DNA of 64,000 bases from Pempheris klunzingeri (GCF_042242105.1 NC_092020.1:17018788-17082787), one strand, 5' to 3'. Shown: positions 11,701 to 25,575, counted from the stretch's first letter. Made by a program: numbers and translations. The notes: a model not told the origin generated them from the letters alone.

Positions 11701-14700
11701 CGGCAGCGAGTGTGCTGAGGGAGACAGAAGTCTGCAAAGAGAGAGAGAGGGGGCTTACTTACAGTCAGGCTATCAAACAGACAAAAACCCACAGTTAGGG
11801 GTTTGGCTGTGTCTGCCCCTGCACACACAACACGGGCAAATAAAAGGAAACCTTGCAACCGCTGCAGTTATCTTTGGAATGAGGGTAATGCAAATGACAC
11901 AATAATGTCTGAAGGATAAAGGCTCCACATAAAGCCATCTAAATAAACAAAGGGAAAGAGTTGCTTTACAATGCATACATAAGACTAGATTCATTAGCAT
12001 ACAAACTGAGATCAAAAGGCTTTCTCAAGTTCAGTACATCATAGCCGTCTCCTCATAGAATTCGTTATCAGAGTACAGTCAAGTGCACCCTGCACCCCCC
12101 CTCTCTCTCTCTTTACTTCCAGCCACCTCCAACATTACAGTGCAATTTGAAACAGAGAAGAACAGCCCCTATGAAGGATAAAATTACGTCGCCATGACAA
12201 CACTGTAGAAGTTCAACTACTGACAAGAAGGTGTAGATGATGTGCCGGTTGTGTGTTGTGTGGGAGAGTGTGTGTTTGCTGAGCTGGTCCCTCCCTTTTC
12301 CACCTTACCCCACCCCATCTGTGCTATACTGTCTTGTAGCTGACAGCTGTTGGTCCTGGTAAAGGATGGGTGTGTGTTGTTTTGTCTGCCTGTGTGTGGA
12401 TAAATAAATGATGAGAGTGTTGGATCTTTGGGACAGGGCTGGGCCACTGGGCTGGCCTGCTGCAGCTTTTCTGCCCTGTCAACAAGGCGAAAAAGGGTCC
12501 GAGATGACCACTAATTGAAAGTGGCGAGGTGATCTGATGACACTGCAGGGATACTTTGGTTTGTCACAACGTGTAAAGGCCCTCACATTTCAGGGGTGGC
12601 TGACTTCAAGAAGGAGTTAATCAATGCACAGCTTAACGCAGACTACTAAGGACAGACCACAGTTGCTTGTCCTGGGGAAACTGAGGTACAAATCAATGAG
12701 ATATTTGAGGAAGACACTGAACTTCCCCCGCTGACTTTGAAGCTATTACAACACACAAGTTTACCTTCAGCAATATATCACACAAGACATTGTACCAATA
12801 TATTATGTCAACACTGTCATCTAAAGCAGACAGAGCAGCAGACAAGCTCATGATTTTGGTATCTTACCTCAACCATAACTGGATAGCAGACAGCACCACA
12901 TTCTGCAGACAGCCATGATAGAGAGCCTGTAAAAGAGAAGATAAAAATGCATAAGCTCGGAGCATCAATCATGGTCAAAAAATAGTGATTCCATACGCAA
13001 TCGATTTCCATGGTATCTTCACACCCTACAGCACATATGATACTATTTCCCAACGACTTTCTTCACACTCATGAAGACATTTGATATGGGGCACAGGGAG
13101 ATGGAAGAGGGAAAAAAAGATGTGTGTGTACATGCCTGTGCCCAAACATGTCACATGTTCACATCTGATTCACCTCTAAAGTGAAGACCATCACACATAA
13201 TACATCTCTCATGTCTAAACCTCTCTCTCCCTTTCTTTTTTCGCCTACTCCTGCTCACTTACACACGTGTACATTAACAGCTACCCTTTATGGTGCACTA
13301 CACTGACTTGTAAAGTTGGGATTTACACTTGTGCACTAAAAACAGATTGAGACAAACAAACACATTAAAATCACAAATGCTGAGGTCTTCAAAGTGTGCC
13401 AGCAGTTGGGCTAATTTACTAAAGCATCAAACAACAGTTTTTTCACATAATACTCTTAAGTTGCGAGGCGAAATTTAAGAGTTAACAACAACTTTCTGCG
13501 TTTTCTAGAACCCTCTATCATACATGAAACCTCTGTCTCATGTATGCTCCAAGACCACCACTGGTGTTTCCCTAAGTAAAATTGAAATCTTTAGAAACCA
13601 ATTTACATTGTAAACACTACATGCAAATCTTGTTTACTGTGTTGGGGGTCTGATCTGATGGAGATCTAGGGGATCTCTCTGGACCACCACGCACATAAAC
13701 ACACACAGTACTCACCCTGCACCCACTAGCTGCATGCCCCCCTGGAGAGAGCGCCCACCTCCTGACCTCCTCCAACAGGGAGGTCAAAGGGAATTTAACA
13801 CAAGGGTCCCACATTCCTCCAAGGTGATAATTGATGTAGCTGCTGGCAGGGGGTCACCAGGCACAGGGTAAACAAGCAACGAGTCTCTATGCACCCCCAA
13901 ACCTATTCCCACCCTGCTAAACAGTATGCATGGCTGTGACCTGGGTAAATTATGCCATCAAGCCTGGTGTGACAGCGTGTCACCCATCACAGTAAACTGG
14001 GTCTGTTTGGTGTCTCAGCACCCAGGTGTTTCAGTTAAAAGTAACTTAACCATCAGCCAGACACGGCACTTCACACGTACTGTCAACTGCAAGCTAGAGG
14101 CTAAAGGCAAGCTGCATTAAATAGAAGGTTCGTAACAAAAAACAAATTGAGCAGTCGAATCACATCCCTTCATCTTCTCTGTAGCTCTCTACAAACCTGA
14201 GAGCTGATTAGCAGAGAGGTATGGATGGACACAGTGAAACAGTGAGTGCTACATTGCTCCATCTATCACCCTGTCAAGTCTGCTGCTGCAAATTCATCAG
14301 TTTTGCTTAAACTACAATGTAACTGCTTTGGCACAAAAATCAAAGGACAAAAGCTTTACTGTTATGTCTTATTCCTCTGTGTCATAGAGCTTAATCACTA
14401 AAAACACATCAATGAACCACAGCCTTGCACTTGGTTACATGGTCCATGATTACCAAACATGAGCACTGTAAGTGCACTGCAGTCCAACATACACCATTCA
14501 ACTGTTGTAAACAATCAAAAGAGCATCAAATGTGTATTTAATTGTGGCTGAAAATAGTCCCCAACAAATGCACAGTTTCCTCCTGTTTTAGTAACATTTG
14601 TTGAAAACTACAATGCTCAGATGTTTTAGGAAATGTCTTAGCGTTTTTTTCAGAAGTAGAACTATATATTTGTAATTTGTGTTTAAAGATTTATGTCTTC

Positions 14701-14930
14701 AGCAGAAATGGAGGCTGAGAGACAGAGAGATGGACTCAACATGTTGCAGGTTTTGGTCTTTTCAAAGTATTTGTTGACATTAAGAAAAATAGTGACAATT
14801 CTGGCAAACGCAGCAAGGAACTATCTAAAACATAAATTTCTATGATAACATTCAAAAAATTACATCCATGGAATTTGGTATTAGGAAAATATTTATTTGA
14901 AATACTTAAAAAGAGATGATATATGCGTTG
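8701..14930. other. Intergenic DNA, no gene seen
   Basis: No gene recognised. A CA tract lies at 11022-11084. Stretches such as 9900-9990 and 13730-13860 are less repetitive and could be conserved non-coding DNA, but nothing in the sequence alone proves it. Frames up to 133 codons have no recognisable domains. Confidence 0.5.
11022..11084. repeat. (CA)n microsatellite with CG interruptions
   Basis: CA units broken by CATA and several CACG/CGCG steps over about 63 bp. Confidence 0.95.
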
Positions 14931-14999
14931 GTGGTATGTGCGTTTTTAGCGGTGGTTAGTTTAGATAAGGGGAGGGCCTGGCAGTGCCGTTATTTCCTA

Positions 15000-15260
15000 G
15001 TCTCTGCCCACATGTGGTTCCCCCCCAGCCACACACCAAGGCTTGGCGAGGTTATAAAAGCCGAGGGGGTGATTAAGAAGCAGGAATAATGGCCTCCACA
15101 AAACTAGGAATGTGTTTAACAGCTACAATGGCTCCGGAATCGTTCTAAATCGGACTCCCGCCATTAATATCAGGAATTATTCTGCTGCTCTTGAGTAGGG
15201 AACGTTACAGGGCTTTTAACATGATTTTCAAAGGATCTGGCCCTGGGAAAACATGAGAAG
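15000..15260 (+). promoter_or_regulatory. TATA-containing candidate regulatory element
   Basis: TATAAAAG at 15053-15060 sits in a GC-richer context and is followed about 30 bp later by an ATG in a strong context (AATAATGG, ATG at 15089) that opens a 19-codon frame. The following 150 bp are low in simple repeats, with TTA/TAAT words. It may be an enhancer or a promoter of a short non-coding transcript. A start so close to the predicted cap site would be translated poorly. Confidence 0.25.
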
Positions 15261-18200
15261 CATAGGCAGGGTGTACTGTAGGTGTATGATTCATGTCTGA
15301 GGGTGACCTGGGAGGATTTAGGTTGGGTATATCTAGAGCTGTGCTGACCTACCCACCAGTTCTGCATTGTTGGAGTTTGGTGGATCCTTCTAAATCCAGG
15401 ATTAGAAAAGTCAAATATACAAACACCTTCACCTATAGTCTCTTTCTCACATACAGACACACCAAGGAGAGGGAGAGGTAGAAAGAGTTACTGTTGGCTG
15501 CTGCCTGCCTGCTAAGCATGCCCAAACCCCAAACCCCATCACTTTCCTCATTACCGGAGCTTCATGGCTTTTTAGGGCTCTGTGCTTTATCTGGGATTTC
15601 ACATTTCCCAGCCTGCCACTTGACATGGCTCACCCAGCTGCCACCAATCAAGAAGCAGAGGGCAGCATTGGGGCCGGCTGAGTCTTCAGGCTGCACCTTG
15701 ATTCGAGAATTGCACATCACAGCCACTGGCCCCGCTAAGCTTCGGTAATTACAGGCCACACATCCCATCGTGCCTCCAACCTTATTTCTACCCCACATCA
15801 TACACTGACCTGGCATAATGGGTGGAGGGTAAGAGGGTGCATACAGAGAGATAGAGATGGTCACAGGTCATGGGTAGATTCTAAGGATGTGGATCTGTGC
15901 TTCAAAAGGCATAAAGTGTGTGACAGTGTTGGAAAAAGAAGTGAGAATATGCTCTATTACACATCCATACTGCCAATCAGGCTGTTGCATGTACGGAACA
16001 TCATTGTTTGTGTTTCTATGCGTGTCTGTGCCCATGTACGTGTGTGCTTGCATCTACAGTACACACACTGTATGTGTGTGTGCCTAATTGAGAGGTAAGC
16101 AAAAAAGGTTGCTTTTAAAGTTGCCAATAAATATCCTGCCAGTAATGTTAAACACCTGCCCGTAAAGCCCAGAGGAATGCTAAATGAAACCAAGTTGCAG
16201 AGCCTGTCTCCTGTCTGGGGTCTCAAGTCAAGACAGCAGGATTTGTAATGGCTGTATCCAGGATTATTGACTTCAAGCAGAACAGCCAGGAAGAAAGAAA
16301 AAATATGACATGGTTGGCAACACTGCTTTTTCACCCTCTAACGGTCAGTGCAACGACTCATGTGTGCCCCCTTTACAGTGGAGAATAGTCCAGATTATTC
16401 CTCGATGTAATTACACAGCAGAATCAATGCTACAATTTTTGGCATCAAAAACATGTCAAAACACATCATGGCAGGATTTCACTGTTACAGCTGAGTGATC
16501 AAAGCTCCTCATGGAGTGTTGTGTAATACTAGTGGACACATGGACGTTTAAACAAAAAAGTGTTCCCAATGTTCTTTGTGCAACTGTGAGTTAAATAAAG
16601 TAAGACAGATGATTACCACAACTCAAAACATGCCCCTCTGATCTTCTCGCCCCAGTGTCACATGCACAGCCCTACAAACCACGTACACACACACACACGC
16701 ATTTAACTACACATGCCTGTACACGCACAAAGATAACCATGCACACATGCACTAATGCACATACGTTCACAAAGATACAGTGTCTGGGGGCAGGAAGAGG
16801 CTCTCGCTGTGCTTTGGAGCCTCCAGGGGTGAAAGAAAGCATCTGACCCCAAAAGCCAGAGACGCTGTCGTTTGGCCTCATCTCTGGTTTCGATTCCCTT
16901 AACTCCTGACGCCTTCCTCCCACTGCACCTGTCGAGCGCCAATAGACCCCCTGCCCAGACCCTTTCACCACAGAGAATATATGGCACTGCTCCCTGGTCC
17001 AGTCTGGCTAATTGCTACTGGCCTCAAAGTGGCCCCAAACGCCATGACAGGACGGGGCGTTTAGCTGCTGTTGCCACCCGGAGGGCCAGCTCAGCAGTCC
17101 TCCCTCTCTCTGGTGCCCCTCAATTCCTCAACAAGGGCCAGATAAGGCTGACCGAGCACGGGCGTTTACTCACAGAGTCACAGGCTGCCCCATTCAACCC
17201 AGAGATTAAGCACTGCTGTCTACACGCAACCATGAATAATGAAGCTATCACTCCAGACAGGCAGGCAACAGCAGTGTGAGTTATATACACCAGTAATCCC
17301 ATAGGCTGCTGCATACACGTGCAAAACATATATAGTAGCAACCCCACAGTATAGCTCATGCATTATTTCACATTGCGGAAGATTCGCTGAGAACCATTTA
17401 AGGATCTTCAGTGTCCTCGAGTTTTAGCATAAGATCTTCAACTTAGCTTTACTATTATCTTACAATAGCACAATTCATTGATGTGAAAAGCAGAGGAGTC
17501 CAGGCACAAAGACATGTTATGTTATGTTATGTTATGTTATGTTATGTTATGTTATGTTATGTTATGTTATGTTATGTTATGTTATGTTATGTTATGTTAC
17601 ACACTTATTTTGGACAAGTGGCTCTGGACACTACTTCAACTAATAGCCCGCACAACCAGAGGTTTATTTTCACTGATGCACACTCAATGAAATGTAGCAG
17701 GGTTGTATTGTAAGACAATCAACACCATACATTTGTGGAAACATATTTTAATATACCTATGACTGTGTCAATGTTTCAGTTCAACTCTTACACTTATGCT
17801 GGTTATTTGAAACTATCGAGCTATTATCTGGCATTAGAAATTATGTTAATTTGCCAGAAATTGATTGCCAGGTGTAGTTGAAGATGTGTCTTTATAAGAT
17901 CATAAGAAATTATTAGCTGTAATGCAAACGATGACCTCTCCATGTCATGTCAGACTAAGTGCTGGCAGTCAGGACAGCAGGTGGTGAGGTGGTGCAAGCA
18001 GCCTGTTCATCATCTTCAGAAATAATATCCTTCTGCCCATCTCTCTTTTGACAGGTAGCTTTTTTTGTGAAGAGACATCTAAGCTGGAAGTTTTTAACCG
18101 AGACTTTAAAGGTGTTGTAGCACAGTTTGGGTTGGTAGATATTATCGTAGTACAATATTATATTTTTTTTTATTCAAGCACTTTTCTGAACATCTTTCCC

Positions 18201-18289
18201 ATCTTTAATTGTGAGACAAAAGCCTCCCTCACTCTGCCTCCACACAGCAGTAGGCTGTACCTGCCGTGAGGGTGGATAATAGTAGACAC
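15261..18289. other. Intergenic DNA
   Basis: No gene recognised. 15490-15790 and 16840-17290 are mixed-composition, low-repeat stretches that could be conserved non-coding elements. A 135-codon frame at 16872-17279 shows no domain. The perfect TTATG array at 17514 is the main feature. Confidence 0.5.
17514..17599. repeat. (ATGTT)n pentanucleotide array, about 17 copies
   Basis: A perfect 5-bp array of about 86 bp. Because 15 bases hold three units, one frame reads as a Val-Met-Leu-Cys-Tyr repeat, which is an artefact. Confidence 0.98.
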
Positions 18290-19310
18290 CACGTGACTGC
18301 AGCACTTTCCGTCTGGACGCACGGCAGGGTCTGTCAGAGCCTCCCTGGTGAGGACGACGCACACACGCACTGGACAGATAAAAATAGACGCCATTCATTT
18401 GTTGAGAGTTCGCTTACGAAGAAACATGATCCACGGCCAACTTGGTAAACTTCCACACAGCCGCTTGTTTTTATTAGTGGTATCGTTACAAATCAGTCTT
18501 TCAACAACCTGCCCAGTTTATTATATCAAAATGCGCAAAAGCGCACATACCAACCCTGCACGGAAGTCACACCTCCCTCCTGCACTTGCCATTCAAGTCA
18601 AAACTGTGGTGTTTTCTGTTCCATCGCACCACAAACCTCAACCCCGTCTCATAAAAGCGACACCGACACAATTCGTTAATTCAAACACTAAGTCTTATCG
18701 CCTCTGCTAAGCGCTGCGTCACCGGCTTCAGAGAGGGGCAAAGTATGGCACCATATTTGAACTTGCATGAATGAAAGTGACGGAATTAAAGCACTCAAGT
18801 CAGCAGGCGACTCACTCAGCCTCCAGCACGTCTGTGTGTCTCGCCTGTGTGGCGCTCTCCTGCATCCTTCAGTGAGCATCACTTTGTAGAGTCGGTACAA
18901 GGCATCCTCCTGTACAAACACCGGTCCTGGACATCCTAGACAGCCCGTCCTGCGACATATTTTTAGTTTGGACCCGTTGATGTCACTTCCTGCCTGGGTA
19001 ATAGCCTGTACAAATGAGCACAATGATGCGGAGGGGTGTTCGGGGAGCCGTAAGAGGGAATTTTCGAGGTCACGCGGCAGGCAAGTTCACAAGGTCATGC
19101 AGAGGCGAAATATCCAGACGTAGACAAGAAGCGCGTTAGTCTTTAAAATGACAGCCATCATCCCATCTGGTTCATTTCAACTGTGCCCTATACTTTATAT
19201 AACCAGTCACATCCACATCATCCTACCCCCCTGTGATGCGCCGGCGAGTTTCATTTCCTGGTACGCGGTGCGCATTTACGGCCAAGATTATGCAACGATG
19301 AAGAAGGCAC
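18290..19310. promoter_or_regulatory. Orphan CpG-enriched block
   Basis: I estimate roughly 50-60 CpG dinucleotides in this kilobase, well above the desert on either side, with clusters at 18310-18420, 18655-18720, 19020-19140 and 19230-19310. The density resembles the promoter blocks of arhgef6 and gpr101 in this window. No coding exon, start codon with splice donor, or known protein is seen here. It could be the promoter of a long non-coding RNA or a developmental CpG element. Function is inferred from composition only. Confidence 0.35.
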
Positions 19311-21789
19311 CATCACTGTTTTGACTGTGCATCACAGCAGATGACAACCTGATCTAGCACAGAAGGTGCCCCAAAAGCTACAGTTTATCACAAAGTCCTG
19401 GAGCACCTGTTGAAATCAAAATAATGAGAAAGAAAGTCTCATAAAGCTTAAGGCAGGTTTCCTGTGTAAAACGTGCCCAGGCCTATTTGGACTTTGGACA
19501 CATATTTCTATTGTGGGTGAGGAGACTGAGGCATACTGAAGTCATCTGCAGAAAGGGTGATGGAAGATAGTCGACTCCTGCTAAGAGCGCTATCCTCTTT
19601 CTTCACCCGGGTCTCTCCTCTTTACCTTTGAACCCAGACACAGCAGTCATGTGTGATGTGCCGAGGGTCTCCTCTTACCCCCGTCCCCCCGCAGGCCCCT
19701 GTGATAGATGACCATCAGGATGCCAATACTGCACAATATTTCAATTTCCTGCCCAGGAAGAGGAATTTAGGGGGTTGAGTGAAGTTCAGAGGCACAGTGT
19801 GGTGCCTTTAGCTCACGACCAGCCCCCAGCCTCATGCCGAAGACCCAAGGTCCAAACATTCAGCTGAGAACATTCCAGAAACCAGCTCCTCTCTGAGTCA
19901 ACAAAACAACCCCTGCCACCATCGCACAGCCTGACAGACAGCAGCACAGGGGAAAATGACAGGAGACCCAGCCTCCTCTGTGAGTGCAACATTACAAAGA
20001 CAAGAGATTGTTTAATTCAAAAGTGAATATTCTGTCTGCGGTGTCAGGCCGGTGTTTGCCTGCAATTGGCCTGTTGTGCTACTCACTGCTGATATGACTG
20101 CTTTCAAAGGCTTACAAAGGACACATTTGTGTATAAAAAGTATTTTTCTTAATGGTGAAATTCAAGCAACTAAATATTTTAACAAAATATTTTAGATTAC
20201 ACTGGCTTCAGTCATAAAATTTATTACGGCCTTCAAATTACTCCCTTCAAATTCCCACCTTACCATCTAACCTCGAAACATTTATGCTTTGTGTAATAGT
20301 TGTGGATTACACTTACCACATTGTAGTTATTGTCACTTCTTATTTAGTTACATAGTTATTTAAACAAAAGATAAGAATTCTGATTTAGTGTAGCAAGAGA
20401 AATTAATTCCTTGCCTTGTAACCAAAAGTTTGATTTAATAAATAAACCAATAATAATAATAATAATAATAAAACAACTCCAGGTCCTCTTACTAGCTTTC
20501 ATCAGGGCTTTCAACCACATCTCTTCGACTTTTTTTGTCTGAGAAAAAATAAATCAGCTCTATAATTATTATTTCTCATGACATAACTTTTCTTTTTTCA
20601 ATGTCATCGTTTTCAAATATACTCGAACAACATGAAGAAAGACATAGGCCTTCACATACTGTATTACAAATACAAGGACAATGAAGCTGTGTTTGACTTT
20701 GTTACGTGGATTAGAAATATTTATATGTCACAGTGATTCAGACAAACAGGATTATGTACATTGTATCAATGTTAGTAATGTGGGCAGATATCCAGAATGT
20801 GCAGGACTGTGGAAGTGCATGTAGTGCACAAGTATACATGCATGTGTGTAATGTAGTATTTTTTGATAGGAGGATGCTCTCATGGGGCTCTGTTGTAAAG
20901 GTCTATGATTGGTTGGATTAGTGAGAGGGCTGTGGCATGCAGGAGGAGAGGCTGTGAGGCAGGCAGTGCAACCTAGTGGCGGATAAGGGGTGTGTGGTGT
21001 TGAGGGGAGGGCACTAAGGATCACACACAAATACTCACAGATACACACTTCATTCTGTCTTGCTCATAGACACACACCATGCAAAGACATACACACAATC
21101 AAACCCACATGCTTTATTAATTCGCTGTATAGTAATTTATCTCTTTGAAACACATGCTCTTAACCTCTAACCCATTTATTTTATCTACTGTTCTCAATAC
21201 CTGATATAGTGTTCCAGGTTTAAAAATAACAGATAATTCCCTATAACCCACCCACATACATGACTTAACGCTGCCTAACCAGGTTTGTACGCATTTGTTA
21301 TGTCAGCACACCCTCCTAGTCACTCCACCTTCCACCCCCCGCTTCTACTTTTGTCCTCCCACAGCCAACCCCTGGTCTTCAACCAAATGGTACTGATGGC
21401 AACTTCAAAGTCAGGAGATCTATGACAGCCCAACCTTCTAAAAAGGACGGCCCTTTGCATCTGTTAGGGAAGTACAACCAGACCAGTGTCCACCTTTTCC
21501 AATCAACCAACCAACACTTAGCCAGACTGTTTTTTGGAGATGTTCAGCCTGGGATCATAATCCTCCCCACCCCCATTTCCCCCCAAAAATTACAGATTAC
21601 CCCACTCTTCCAGATGTGTTTTTGCAGGAATTGAGGGGGCAAAGGGAGGAGTTTTGATAAAGAGGGGGCTGGGTGTAGCCAGGTGGGTGGAGCTGGTCAC
21701 CAAATTGGGAGAAAAGGGAGTACAGCATAGACAAGTCCCAAAAGCAGGGTTTAGTAGGGGCCCTTCTCAACTAGAGCCACGGCCCATTT
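19311..21789. other. Intergenic DNA
   Basis: No gene recognised. Contains an AAT microsatellite (20449-20471), A/T-rich sequence at 20130-20720, and CA-rich words near 21010-21100. Confidence 0.55.
20449..20471. repeat. (TAA)n microsatellite
   Basis: About seven to eight TAA units. Confidence 0.9.
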
Positions 21790-21870
21790 TTCCTTGAAGG
21801 GGATTAATAATGAATTAGGCACTCCCACCCCCCTTCTAAAAAGATATTCATGCATGCTAATGCATCCATT
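21790..21870. promoter_or_regulatory. Candidate enhancer: homeodomain and POU-like sites
   Basis: ATTAATAATGAATTA at 21803-21817 packs several TAAT/ATTA cores. ATGCTAAT at 21854-21861, one base from the POU octamer ATGCAAAT, lies inside a TGCATGC/ATGCAT-rich stretch. This fits developmental enhancers in deserts near transcription factor genes, but conservation has not been tested. Confidence 0.25.
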
Positions 21871-24279
21871 ATTTATAGTGTGCATAGAGTCTGGCTAGTG
21901 GTGGCCACATGCAAGTGGGAGGGATGTAAAGATGAAGTGAGGTGGTGGGGGTCTCTTCCCCCCGAATGAAGCTTCTAGGCTCTGGAAGCAACATCCGTCC
22001 ATTGTGGCTGGGCTGAAGCTGGGTGGGGATGGGATGGGGACTGGATATGGACAAGTAGGAGGAGGTGGGGGATAAGGGGGCCTCGCTGCCAGACAGGCAG
22101 CTCGTGCATAGGGAGAGGGCCGCCAAGTGTTGTGGGGGGAGGGGTGGATTAAACAAATAAATACATGATAAGAAATAATCATGCCAGGGAGGGAGGGCGC
22201 GATCGAGACAAAGAGGCTAAGAGGGACGAGGCGGGGAGGTTAGTTAAGTAAGACAGGATTTACAGTCTGGACAGACCCCAAATTGACATGAAAGACATGA
22301 CAACTTTTTTGGATGTATATCTGACTTGATTGTTTGGTCTGTTGGTTTGTACTGCTGATAGTCTGATCGCAGAGCCAACTAAAGCTTCTCTACTTTGTTA
22401 GGATATCAGAAACTGAAAGAAAGTGGATAAATCTGATTGAGCTCCTGTAATATCAATGGCAGGTCCAGCACACAATAATAGGTAGTAGTGGGTGATAATT
22501 TACAAAAGCATTACAGAAGTTGTTGCTGCGACAGCAAAAGTTGAAATGTAGAAATGTGACATAGAGAAAAAGGGAGAGAGGGAGAAGAGGCTGCGCTCAG
22601 CATGCCAGGTATGTGTTGATGCAGGGAAGAAAGGAGACGGGCAAGTAGAGTGATAAGATAAAGCAAAAGCAGATGAGCTTTCTACTGATCCCCATATTAG
22701 CATAGATATAGTCATCAGCATGGCAGGGAACTGGTGTTGGGGAGGTGACACCAGGCCCATGACACCCCAACTCATCTCCATAGATACCACTGGGGCCATG
22801 TAGGTAAATCATACATCAGGCTTATCTATGATACGTCTGTAGTGCATGACATTCTGCCAACAAGCTGCCACCTTAAGTTTCAGTAATCCTTGTAAGCGAT
22901 TTAGTCTTAATACCGCTTCAGTTGTCTGTAAAAACGTAGAGATGAACCCTACTGAAAAATTCTGTGCTGTCAGAGTGATTGTTTGTAAATGGTTGCAGAG
23001 TCTGCGGGATGGCTGCTTCCAAAAACTGCATGACTTATAGATAATCCTGGAGAGGCTACTTAGAGTTCATTGTTTATGTCCTTGCTTCTTGCGTGCATGG
23101 ATACGCATCTGCTCGAGTTGTGCTGATATCTGGGGTAAGAGGTTATCAGAGTGGCTTTGTAAAACCGGTTTCAATAGGATTTCTAGTCCATTTCATAGTG
23201 TTGGCCTTGCATTATACTCATGACATGCTAGTGTGACAAATCCCCTAGTTTGATGGAGTTATGACTGGTTGTACCACATATGGATCAAATATTGTTACAT
23301 GAACTGTATGATTCAGCAACAATACAGGTAGCAGGCAGACATCCATTAAAGGTAGACATGCAACATGTTTCTCAACAAGTTGCACCAGAGGCAAGACCTC
23401 CCAGAAGTGACAATCTACATTGTGCAAACATTGCAACCTTTGTTCCGCCAACAAACACAAGGTGAGGCACTTAAGTGTTTTTTTAATACCAAAACCTCAA
23501 CCACACACAGGAAAATCCATAAACATTGGAATGATGTCAAAACAACATTGTGAGGTTTGACGGTTTTAATTTTCCACTGCTCAAAGTAAAAATGGCTCCT
23601 GCAACATTTCCTGCACCCCCGGTGATTTTTATGACAAATACAACAGCAGCTTAATTATACATGCGACCACCGCCATAAAAGCAGAACCATTAACTACCAT
23701 CTTGTTAACACAGAGGACCTGCCTTGAAAGTGCTAGAGTCGCATTTTAAAATCTTTTCACTCAGCGCCTGTCTGTTGTGGCAGATTGGCACCATTTAGAG
23801 GAAATATAAAAATGAAGGTCGTAAAGTGTACACACCTCATGCGTGGGTATCTGGTTTGAATGAACAGGATACTGACCACTGAACATAATTTTGATGACCT
23901 ATTCTTGATGTACTGGCTGAGTTTTTGTGAAAGACATACCATCTAGACACACATACCCAAAGAGAAAAAAAACTAGGACACTGACTTTAAGTTCATCCTA
24001 CAGCTGCATGGATGCAGGAAGAAAGGTGGCTTCTGGTGTCCCTGACCTACCCCAGTGTGTCCAAGGAGAAAGCTTTGGAGTTTCCAAACAAGAATGAACT
24101 TCCAACCTCTTCCTGAACACACTTTAGTTAAGTTTCAAAGGCTTCCTGGTTTTACGTTACTGGCCAAACACGCCCCAGCTGTACACAAAGTGTCCACTCT
24201 CAGTAAGACCCTATAGAGGCAAAGGGAGATCAGACACCCCTTGACGTAACCAAACATCCCAGTTAAAAGCAAAGCGAAT

Positions 24280-24293
24280 GGGGGGGGGGGGGG
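24280..24293. repeat. Poly-G run (G14)
   Basis: Fourteen consecutive G on the plus strand, a likely slippage or assembly-error site. Confidence 0.9.
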
Positions 24294-25572
24294 TGCCATT
24301 GATGTTATTGCTTGCTTAAACAGGTCAGTGTTCACTCATGGCAAGTGTGAGATTACACACAGTAATATCATACTTGTGAGTAATGTTTTAAGCCCAGAGG
24401 TCTCTACAAAGAGAATTCAGAAGTTTGTCACTGTCATGAAGTAGAGCGGTCATCTGAATATTTCATACTCCATCCTTTAATCTAACTTATCCGTAAAATG
24501 TCCATATGGACTTCATAGAATGACAGTCTTTTGAGTGATAGAATGTAAAACCCACAAAACACCCCCCTAAAGGCAATTCCATCAAGCAGCATTCACTAAG
24601 AGATGTATAGCCTTATGTTAAGCAAATGGGCAGAGAAATGGTGACCCACTAAATCCATTATTTCTCCTCCTATATCCATTGTCTTAAAGCAGCCTTATGT
24701 GCCTGAAGTGCCTTTAAAGACATGGTAAGAGAAAAGAACTCTCTGCCTCGGAATGAGCTAACTTAATTATCATAGCAACTGGCTGTGCTCTTTAACATGT
24801 CAATAGTACTTGGCCTGCATGCATAATTTTGCTGTGTTATTGTGGTGGCCTCTGTGTTTCTCACTGACAAAAACCCAAACCACAGGCACGGGGACCTATT
24901 GTCATGGGCGCATCCATCTGGATCAAGGCCATTAGAGGATATTTGCACTTCCTCTGTGGCTCCTGGCTCTTTTTGACATGCGACAGAAGGAGCAGGCATC
25001 ACCCACCAGTGCAGGGCCAATTGAGGTGCAGATTGACCAGAGGGACAGTGAAGAAGGGCAGCCAGTAGGGCAGCGCTCCTGTCAAAACCAGTGATGGACA
25101 CCCACGCGGGGGCTGGTAGTTGGCCTGCGGTTTCTGAGGTCCTATAGCAATTGATGGGACATGACGAGGCAGGCGCCCTGGTTTCATTCTTTTGTCCCTA
25201 GGGATGTCGGAGGGTGTATCAGAATGTCAGAGGCTCTTGGCTACAGCACACTTCTGGTGTCAACTGCCTGCGATATACAATTGCCCCTTGCCTGACTTAC
25301 AAGTGTACTACGCCTTGGAAAAGAAAAAAAAAAAAGACTGTTTGACTGTTTGACCGGCTTCAATACATGAATAAAGCATGAATGTACATGCTATGTGCTG
25401 CGAACACAGATTGCATGAAGCAAAGAGCGGAAAAACAATCTAAACACAGATGCATAAGTGGTGCCCTTTGAAGTAGTGGAAACATGCTGATAAGACACAC
25501 AGATAGGCCTGATGTGGTTAACACCACAGCTTTTTCAGGGATCTTGAATGTTCCTTCATATGTGTACACGTA

Positions 25573-25575
<3 letters not shown>

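Noticed and set aside
16872..17279. 135-codon plus-strand frame
   Set aside because: No domain, no splice structure and no family resemblance; composition alone explains it.
17483..17713. Frame with Val-Met-Leu-Cys-Tyr repeats
   Set aside because: It is an artefact of the ATGTT pentanucleotide array.
18688..19023. 111-codon minus-strand frame in the CpG block
   Set aside because: Not recognisable as a protein; open frames are expected in CpG-rich DNA. Kept only as part of a possible promoter block.
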